Below, in pieces: positions 59,041 through 64,000 of a stretch of 64,000 nt of DNA. The translations under genes and the position numbers were made by a program. The notes beneath the pieces are model-generated. The model was not told where the DNA came from and did not search any database. It saw nothing but the letters and a program-made list of their open reading frames with translations. Each line of letters begins with the position of its first letter. Positions within the stretch are counted from its first letter, which is position 1. The stretch is from Paenibacillus mesophilus (GTDB taxonomy: Bacteria; Bacillota; Bacilli; Paenibacillales; NBRC-103111): positions 62,001-126,000 of the forward strand of contig NZ_VCRA01000004.1 of assembly GCF_005938385.1 (NCBI RefSeq), in the 5' to 3' direction.

Positions 59041-60735
59041 TCAGCCTCTCAGCACGGTTACGCCTAGTGGGGCGTCGATTTCCGTTTCTACCGTGCCGTC
59101 GCTCTTCTTGGTGTGGCTCACATGCAGCACGCCATGCGGAGTCGGGAAGCTCCCTTCCGCCCAGTCCAAATCCCCGAGCTGCGGTCTCACCTCGATCACC
59201 CTCCCGCCCGCTTCTTTGATCCGGATACCGAGCACGTATTCCGACAGCCAAGCCGTCGGTCCTGCGGCCCAGCCGTGGCACAAGCTGTGGCGGTATCCTT
59301 TGTAGCAGTAGCCTCCGTATTGCCCGTGAACGTCCTTCTTGTCCGAAGGCGTCAATTCGTCGATTCGGGCCGCATTCTCCATCCAGCCGAGGTCGAAATC
59401 CTCCCAGAACGTCGTAGCGCCGAGTTCGAGCATACCGCCCCAATATTGGCGAATACAGTCCAAGCTGCCCCGAATATCTCCCGCTTCTCCCCGGGCTTTC
59501 AGGACGTAATAGCCCAGGAATGTGGAAATGCCGCGAGCGCCGTCGGCGCCCAGCACATCCCGATTGGCGGCTGCCGGTTCAAGCAGCCCGGAGAGCGCCA
59601 TCAGAGCCGCGGCCTGCTTGCTGCCGCCGTGGTCCGGGACATGGTGCCGCAGCTTCTGCTCCAGGGTACGGCACAGCACCGAAGCATCCGGTTCGCCCAG
59701 CAGCCCGTACAGCTCGGCCCCTGCCGACATAGCGGCGACAAGCAGAGCATGGACGCCGGCTCGAACGCCTGCATCGTTCGGCGATGTCGGCCAATCGAGG
59801 AACGGCTTCGGATCGTTGAACCTGCCGTCATCCGTAACGGCTGCCTCGAACTGGCGCAGCAAGCCGAGCAAATAGCTTCGCTGCTCCTGCAAGTAGGCCA
59901 AGTCGCCGGTTTGACGGAACCAATCCCGTTGAATCAGAATCCACCATATGGAGTAGCTCGGAATCGAGTTCATCCAGCCCGGCAGCGGCGTATTGTCGCG
60001 AATGAGATCCAAGCTTCTCGGCACGACCTCATTGCAGCCGAACACCGCCCCGAGCGCGGCCACCTCGGGGTGCATGTCCCCGATCCAGACGAGCCGGTCC
60101 CGCTTGATGCCGTCCCACAAATATTCCTGCATGTTCAAGTGAACCGTGTAAGCGCCGGTTTGCCAAATCCGGTCAAGCAGCGGATCGCTGCATCGAAACC
60201 GTCCTTTGTACTCGATATCGCGAAGCAGGCATATGGCGCGAACGCTCTTCAGCTCTACCTCGCAGTCCGGCTCCAGCAGATCGATCCGTACGAACCGGAA
60301 CCCCGAATTGCCGATCTCCGTCATCCCGAGGAAGCTGCACGCTTCCACGACTTGGTCGCGAACGGCGTGATCGTTTCCCGCATTGCGCTCTCCGCCAAGC
60401 TCGCTCATCGCTTCCATCGCGGACTCTCCGAACCGCACACGAATCCGCACCGTCTTCCGCCTGTCCTTAGCGTACCAGACGCATAGCTGAACTCCGCCGT
60501 GCAGCTCCGTTCCGAAATCGAGCAGGAGACCGGCATATTCCCCTTCGGCGCTGCGCAGCACGCACCCGTTCTCCCTGGCCAAGGTGGCCTGACCGTCACG
60601 CCCCTCGAGCAGCGCTTCGGCACGTTCTACCGCGGCGTTATTCCCGTCGGTCCTCCAAACGATCTTCTTCGGATTGATATAATACCGGGTGCGCGGATCC
60701 TTTATCCACCCATCAGTTTGATTCCGCATATGCAT
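59041..60735 (-). CDS. Alpha-L-rhamnosidase-like glycoside hydrolase (GH78 type)
   Basis: 564 residues, no signal peptide. A small N-terminal beta domain (GLLLDFGTELHGGVQLCVW) precedes an (alpha/alpha)6 barrel with DGIKRDRLVWIGDMHPE (expected acidic catalytic residues), WWILIQRDWFRQTGD, FLDWPT, GATTFWEDFD and SLCHGWAAGPTAWLSEYVLGI. A C-terminal beta domain ends the protein. It is shorter than classical GH78 enzymes. It would release rhamnose or a related sugar from imported glycans in the cytosol. The regulator gene is divergent. The ATG follows GAGGAGG. Confidence 0.85.
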   Translation of the reverse strand: MHMRNQTDGWIKDPRTRYYINPKKIVWRTDGNNAAVERAEALLEGRDGQATLARENGCVLRSAEGEYAGLLLDFGTELHGGVQLCVWYAKDRRKTVRIRVRFGESAMEAMSELGGERNAGNDHAVRDQVVEACSFLGMTEIGNSGFRFVRIDLLEPDCEVELKSVRAICLLRDIEYKGRFRCSDPLLDRIWQTGAYTVHLNMQEYLWDGIKRDRLVWIGDMHPEVAALGAVFGCNEVVPRSLDLIRDNTPLPGWMNSIPSYSIWWILIQRDWFRQTGDLAYLQEQRSYLLGLLRQFEAAVTDDGRFNDPKPFLDWPTSPNDAGVRAGVHALLVAAMSAGAELYGLLGEPDASVLCRTLEQKLRHHVPDHGGSKQAAALMALSGLLEPAAANRDVLGADGARGISTFLGYYVLKARGEAGDIRGSLDCIRQYWGGMLELGATTFWEDFDLGWMENAARIDELTPSDKKDVHGQYGGYCYKGYRHSLCHGWAAGPTAWLSEYVLGIRIKEAGGRVIEVRPQLGDLDWAEGSFPTPHGVLHVSHTKKSDGTVETEIDAPLGVTVLRG

Positions 60736-60832
60736 TCTTTGCTTTCCTCCTCGCTTCGAGAACCGTCTTCAAACAGAATACCGCGATCCTAGTGCCGGTG
60801 ACAGACGTAATCGAACTTTGCGGGTGTGGCGA

Positions 60833-60862
60833 TTGCACTTTTCCTATGAGCGTGTTTATGGT
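60833..60862 (+). promoter_or_regulatory. Possible promoter of the AraC/cupin regulator gene
   Basis: TTGCAC and TATGGT separated by 18 bp, ~30 bp before the GTG start. The match is moderate only. Confidence 0.35.
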
Positions 60863-60891
60863 ATGAATGATTAGGACAGGGAGGGAGCCGC

Positions 60892-61842
60892 GTGGATCAG
60901 GTCGTAACCTTGAGGGCCGAAGATTATTTCGGAGACGATTCGCCGATTTGCATCAATAAATATGTGTACGACCGGTACGACGAGATTCGTCTGCACCGCC
61001 ACGAATTCATTGAGATCGCCTATGTATGCAGAGGGACGGGGAAGCATGTCGTGGACGGGCGGGAGCAGCCGGTATCGAAAGGCGATCTGTTCATCCTGCA
61101 AAGCGATACGCCGCACAGCTTCTTCCCCGACGATCCCGCCAACTCCGGCCAGCTGGAAGTATACAACTGCATGTTTATGCCGGAAACGATCGGCCCCCTC
61201 CATCTCGAGCTGCCGGTGCTGAGAGAGGTGTCGGGCATCTTCCTCTTGCAAGGACTGTACCCGGAGGAACGGACGTACAAACCCGACCTCAAGCTCACCG
61301 ATTCGCACCAAAACGATTTTCAGTCCGTCTTCGCCCTCATGCACGAGGAATTTTCGAAGAAACGGGAAGGTTACGTCGAGCTGTTGAAGCTCAAGCTGTG
61401 CGAGCTTCTGATTCAAATTTACCGCGCCTTCAAAAGCCGGTACCAAGAAAGCCCTCATCCCGACCGGTACAGGCTGGAGCTGATTCAGCGGGCGATCCTG
61501 TATTTGCGCGAGCATTACGCCTCGCCGGTGCAGCTCATCGACATATCCCGGCACGCCCTGCTGAGCAAAAGCTACTTTTCCGCCCTGTTCAAGAGAACGA
61601 CCGGCATGAGCGTCTTCGAATATTTGCAGAAGCTGCGTATCGAGGAAGCTTGCCGGCTGCTTGCGGAGGGATCGGACAAAATTACGGAGATCGCCGGCAA
61701 AGTCGGCTATGGCGACTACCGGTTCTTCAATAAGACGTTTCGGAAAATGACGGGCATAACCGCCCAGCAGTACCGGAAAAATGCGAACCCGCTCCCAACC
61801 GCTCCGAGTACGATTGCGATAGAACCCGCACCAAACGAATAA
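60892..61842 (+). CDS. Cupin/AraC-family transcriptional regulator
   Basis: 316 residues from a GTG (AGGGAGGG 7 bases upstream). An N-terminal cupin sensor (RLHRHEFIEIAYVCRGTGKHVVDGREQPVSKGDLFILQSDTPHSF) is followed by a C-terminal AraC domain with two HTH motifs (LIDISRHALLSKSYFSALFKRTTGMSVFEYL and ITEIAGKVGYGDYRFFNKTFRKMTGITAQQYRK). It probably senses a sugar such as rhamnose and controls the divergent glycosidase gene. Confidence 0.92.
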   Translation: MDQVVTLRAEDYFGDDSPICINKYVYDRYDEIRLHRHEFIEIAYVCRGTGKHVVDGREQPVSKGDLFILQSDTPHSFFPDDPANSGQLEVYNCMFMPETIGPLHLELPVLREVSGIFLLQGLYPEERTYKPDLKLTDSHQNDFQSVFALMHEEFSKKREGYVELLKLKLCELLIQIYRAFKSRYQESPHPDRYRLELIQRAILYLREHYASPVQLIDISRHALLSKSYFSALFKRTTGMSVFEYLQKLRIEEACRLLAEGSDKITEIAGKVGYGDYRFFNKTFRKMTGITAQQYRKNANPLPTAPSTIAIEPAPNE

Positions 61843-61881
61843 TGCTGCGGCCTTCCCGCAAAGCAGTCCGACCGCAGCATT
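61841..61881. terminator. Hairpin between convergent AraC and fetB-like genes
   Basis: AATGCTGCGG and CCGCAGCATT form a perfect 10-bp stem at the stop codon of the regulator. U-tracts are absent, so it may be a weak bidirectional terminator. Confidence 0.55.
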
Positions 61882-61892
61882 CCAACGCCGTA

Positions 61893-62636
61893 CTACCGCA
61901 GCCGCTCGTCCTTCGTAAACCAAAGCCGGTCGCTCAACCGTCCCAGCAGCATCGCCGTCAAAGCGGCCGACGAAGCGAGCACGAACATAATCAGAATCTG
62001 GTAGCGCACCGCTTCCACAGGGTCGGCTCCGGCGACAATCATCCCGGTCATCATGCCGGGAAGCTGAACGAGCCCGACCGTCTTCATACCGTCGATCGTC
62101 GGAATCATGCTGGAGCGCACCGAGCGTTTGACCGCCCCCCGGATCGCCTGCCGGGCCGTCGCTCCGAGCGCGAGCAGCGCTTCGATTTCCCCCCGCGCCG
62201 ATTCCAGCTCCCGCTTCATCTGATTGAGGAACAACCCGCACACGATCATCGAGCTTCCGATCGTAATCCCGCTGACCGGAATGATATATTGCGGGGTCGG
62301 ATCGATAATGCCCAGTCCGAGCATCAGCCCCATCGTTACGGCTTCCGTACAGCACAAGGCGGCCGCGATGCGGAGCCGGATGCCCGGAATATGCTTGACC
62401 CGTCCTCCCGCATTCCAGGAAGCGACCGCAATCATCGCCGCCAGGATCAAGACAATAAACAGTGGTTGCTTCGTATCGAAAACGAAATGCAGCACATAGC
62501 CGATGAACAGCAGCTGGACAGCCGAGCGGACCGTGCCTATGGCGATTTCCTTCTCGAGACCGAGCTTCTGGCGCAATGACAACACCATCGTCACCGCGAC
62601 GAATACGAGCGTGCATACCAGCGCCAGATTAGACAT
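61893..62636 (-). CDS. fetB: FetB-type ABC transporter permease (UPF0014)
   Basis: 247 residues from ATG 62636 (GGAGGGGAAG upstream), overlapping the ATPase gene by 8 bp. Seven or so membrane helices are present. Family motifs are VRSAVQLLFIGYVLHFVF, IPVSGITIGSSMIVCGLFLNQMKRELE, RSSMIPTIDGMKTVGLVQLPGMMTGMIVAGADPVEAVRYQILIMF. With FetA it is thought to export iron and protect against oxidative stress in E. coli; metal specificity here is inferred. Confidence 0.88.
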   Translation of the reverse strand: MSNLALVCTLVFVAVTMVLSLRQKLGLEKEIAIGTVRSAVQLLFIGYVLHFVFDTKQPLFIVLILAAMIAVASWNAGGRVKHIPGIRLRIAAALCCTEAVTMGLMLGLGIIDPTPQYIIPVSGITIGSSMIVCGLFLNQMKRELESARGEIEALLALGATARQAIRGAVKRSVRSSMIPTIDGMKTVGLVQLPGMMTGMIVAGADPVEAVRYQILIMFVLASSAALTAMLLGRLSDRLWFTKDERLR

Positions 62637-63381
62637 GGCCGACTTCCCCTCCGGACTGCGCGGACTGGATGAACAGGCGCGCCCGTTCCGTAGCGGGATT
62701 GCGAAAAAAGTCGGCCGTACGGCCATTTTCCAGCAGACGTCCCTCATCCATAAACCAGACCGAATCGCTGATCTGCTTCGCTTGCTCCATGTCGTGCGTA
62801 ACCCACACCAATGCCGTATTCCGCTTACTCGCCCAATCGATCAGCCACAGCTCCACTGCCCGTTTGCTTGCCGGGTCCAGCGATGCCGTCACTTCATCTA
62901 GCAACAGCGCCTCGGGAACGAGCAGTGCGGAACGGACCAATGCGGTCCGCTGCTTCTCGCCCCCGGACAGCTCGGACGACGGCTTCCGCCAATCGAGCGC
63001 CCCGAGCCCGACGGCGGCCATGCACTGCTCCGCCTGCTCCCGGTCGAACGGCCCGCCGTGAAGCTCGCTGACCGCTCTCAAGTTATGCTCCACCGTCCCC
63101 GGCAGCATGACCGGCTGCTGGGCCACGTAGCAAACCTTCTTGCGCCACTCGTGCGGCTTCCATTCCGGCGCAGCTGTTCCATGCAGGCGAATGGAGCCTT
63201 CGTCCGGCGCGTCCAGCCGAGCCAATAAGCGCAGCAGCGTGCTTTTTCCCTGCCCGGAAGCGCCTAATATGGCAATACGCCGCCCCGCTTCGATATTCGC
63301 CGTCATATCCCGGAACAAATAATCGCCCGGCTTATCCGCACGCCGCTTGGAGAGCCGTTCTATGGATAGTACCGCATTCAT
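62629..63381 (-). CDS. fetA: FetA-type ABC transporter ATP-binding protein
   Basis: About 250 residues from ATG 63381 (AGGAG 8 bases upstream; the in-frame ATG at 63387 is too close to the site). Walker A GASGQGKST, Q-loop YVAQQPVML, signature LSGGEKQR, Walker B ALLLDEVTASLD and switch HD in WVTHDMEQ are all intact. It is the energising subunit for the overlapping permease gene. Confidence 0.88.
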   Translation of the reverse strand: MNAVLSIERLSKRRADKPGDYLFRDMTANIEAGRRIAILGASGQGKSTLLRLLARLDAPDEGSIRLHGTAAPEWKPHEWRKKVCYVAQQPVMLPGTVEHNLRAVSELHGGPFDREQAEQCMAAVGLGALDWRKPSSELSGGEKQRTALVRSALLVPEALLLDEVTASLDPASKRAVELWLIDWASKRNTALVWVTHDMEQAKQISDSVWFMDEGRLLENGRTADFFRNPATERARLFIQSAQSGGEVGHV

Positions 63382-63626
63382 GCTCATCGCTCCTATGATG
63401 CTTACGTATTCCCTCGCCTGACCGGCTTCGCCTCCGATCGCGCCTCCGTACATTTATTGTAGCAGATCGTTCCTGTTCCATCGACAACGGCGCTAACCGG
63501 GCATGCATGACGAAAAGACCGTTCTTCTCGCTTATCCGCGAAAACGGCCTCCGTGGCGGGAATAGACTGCTATTTCCGTTGTGGCAGCGCCCGCCTTCGT
63601 TTCTACATGTTACCTAATGACATCTC

Positions 63627-63703
63627 TTTCACGATATTTTAAGCTTATTTTAAGCTTATTTTCAGGATCCGTTCACTCATGCTTCATACAGGCCTGTCAT
63701 AAT
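63627..63703 (+). promoter_or_regulatory. Promoter with six hexamers at 11-bp spacing (PhoP/PhoB-like box array)
   Basis: TTTCAC, TTTAAG, TTTAAG, TTTCAG, GTTCAC and CTTCAT begin at 63627, 63638, 63649, 63660, 63671 and 63682, exactly 11 bp apart. A CATAAT -10-like box is at 63698-63703. Tandem TTxA/CxC-type hexamers with one-turn spacing just upstream of -10 are how OmpR/PhoB-family regulators such as PhoP bind. The gene controlled is the acyltransferase at 63738. Confidence 0.5.
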
Positions 63704-63737
63704 GCGATAATAACAACACGAAGAAAGGCCGAGTGAT

Positions 63738-64000
63738 GTGGACCGTAAACCGAACATGCGCATGATTCAAGCATCCCGCGGAGCCGCCGTTTTTCTTGTC
63801 ATGCTGTTCCATGCCGCCCAAGTGGGACTGCGTTATTTTCAATATGACTTTCTTGGCATCAGCGAGATGGGGCGTTCCGGCGCCTATACGTTTTTCTTCG
63901 TTCTGACCGGCTACTTGATGGTGACGCTGTACCGGCGTCATTTCGGAAATCCGCGCGTTTTCGGGACGTTTCTGCTCAAAAGATTTTATCGCATCTATCC
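63738..64000 (+). CDS. Acyltransferase-3 family protein, N-terminal part (runs off the window)
   Basis: At least 87 residues from a GTG (AAGAAAGG ~9 bases upstream). IQASRGAAVFLVMLFHAAQV, then GRSGAYTFFFVLTGYLMVTL and LLKRFYRIYP are the first helices and motifs of membrane acyltransferase-3 (OafA-like) enzymes, including the catalytic-type His in LFHA. It would acylate a cell-surface polymer. It is truncated only by the window edge. Confidence 0.85.
   Translation, partial: MDRKPNMRMIQASRGAAVFLVMLFHAAQVGLRYFQYDFLGISEMGRSGAYTFFFVLTGYLMVTLYRRHFGNPRVFGTFLLKRFYRIY

Noticed and set aside
60871..62616. 581-codon minus-strand frame covering the AraC regulator and part of fetB
   Set aside because: Both covered genes are intact families with ribosome binding sites; the long frame is a GC-rich artefact.

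Overview
The window reads as a chromosomal segment of a Gram-positive, moderately GC-rich member of the Paenibacillaceae (Paenibacillus or Cohnella type). The grounds are AGGAGG-type ribosome binding sites, frequent TTG and GTG starts, AraC-type regulators paired with lipoprotein-dependent sugar ABC transporters, cre-like boxes, secreted fibronectin-III proteins, and family matches throughout. No rRNA, tRNA or CRISPR array was seen. All calls come from reading the sequence; no database search was run.

Layout. (1) 0.1-6.3 kb: a secreted copper-amine-oxidase-N-domain/beta-propeller protein behind a cyclic-di-GMP-I riboswitch, then small plus-strand genes (GNAT-like, CD3324-like, a TIMP/NTR-like exported protein, DUF4304, DinB-like) and a broken shikimate-kinase gene. 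(2) 6.4-11 kb: a proline catabolism island. Divergent genes for pyrroline-5-carboxylate dehydrogenase and proline dehydrogenase each have a -24/-12 (sigma-54) promoter. A sigma-54-dependent activator gene follows, and copies of one 20-bp palindrome flank it and overlap its promoter. (3) 11-22.8 kb: two glycan-uptake modules around a membrane-bound AraC-family regulator. Leftward lie a solute-binding lipoprotein, two permeases and a sialidase-like enzyme; rightward lie a second binding lipoprotein and a Tat-exported, phage-tailspike-like protein. The two binding-protein promoters are inverted copies of a ~186-bp regulatory sequence.

(4) 22.8-33.6 kb: an AT-rich minus-strand accessory array of orphan immunity genes (three SMI1/KNR4 proteins, one Imm30-like, one frameshifted Imm3-like, several unknown). 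Several are directly preceded by the last 20-70 codons of a lost toxin. The array also holds an IS3-family element, gene scars, an orphan fragment of the RHS gene and recurrent terminator hairpins. It lies downstream of the live RHS toxin gene, as expected from repeated tip replacement. (5) 33.6-57.2 kb: a minus-strand surface-protein and RHS locus. A second cyclic-di-GMP-I riboswitch precedes a 1438-residue PA14/FnIII protein. Then come two further FnIII proteins sharing a near-identical ~1.3-kb segment, a membrane-anchored protein, an exported 276-residue protein, a ~3260-residue RHS/YD-repeat protein with a polymorphic nuclease-like tip, and its immunity gene. Genes are closely spaced and I see no obvious terminator between them, so one c-di-GMP signal may control the whole array.

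(6) 57.8-64 kb: a membrane metallophosphoesterase, a GH78-like rhamnosidase with a divergent cupin/AraC regulator, a FetAB-type ABC exporter pair, and the start of an acyltransferase-3 gene behind an array of hexamers spaced exactly 11 bp apart.

The most notable proposals are the c-di-GMP-riboswitch-headed FnIII/RHS toxin locus with its graveyard of toxin tails and immunity genes, and the self-contained sigma-54 proline regulon with visible operator palindromes.
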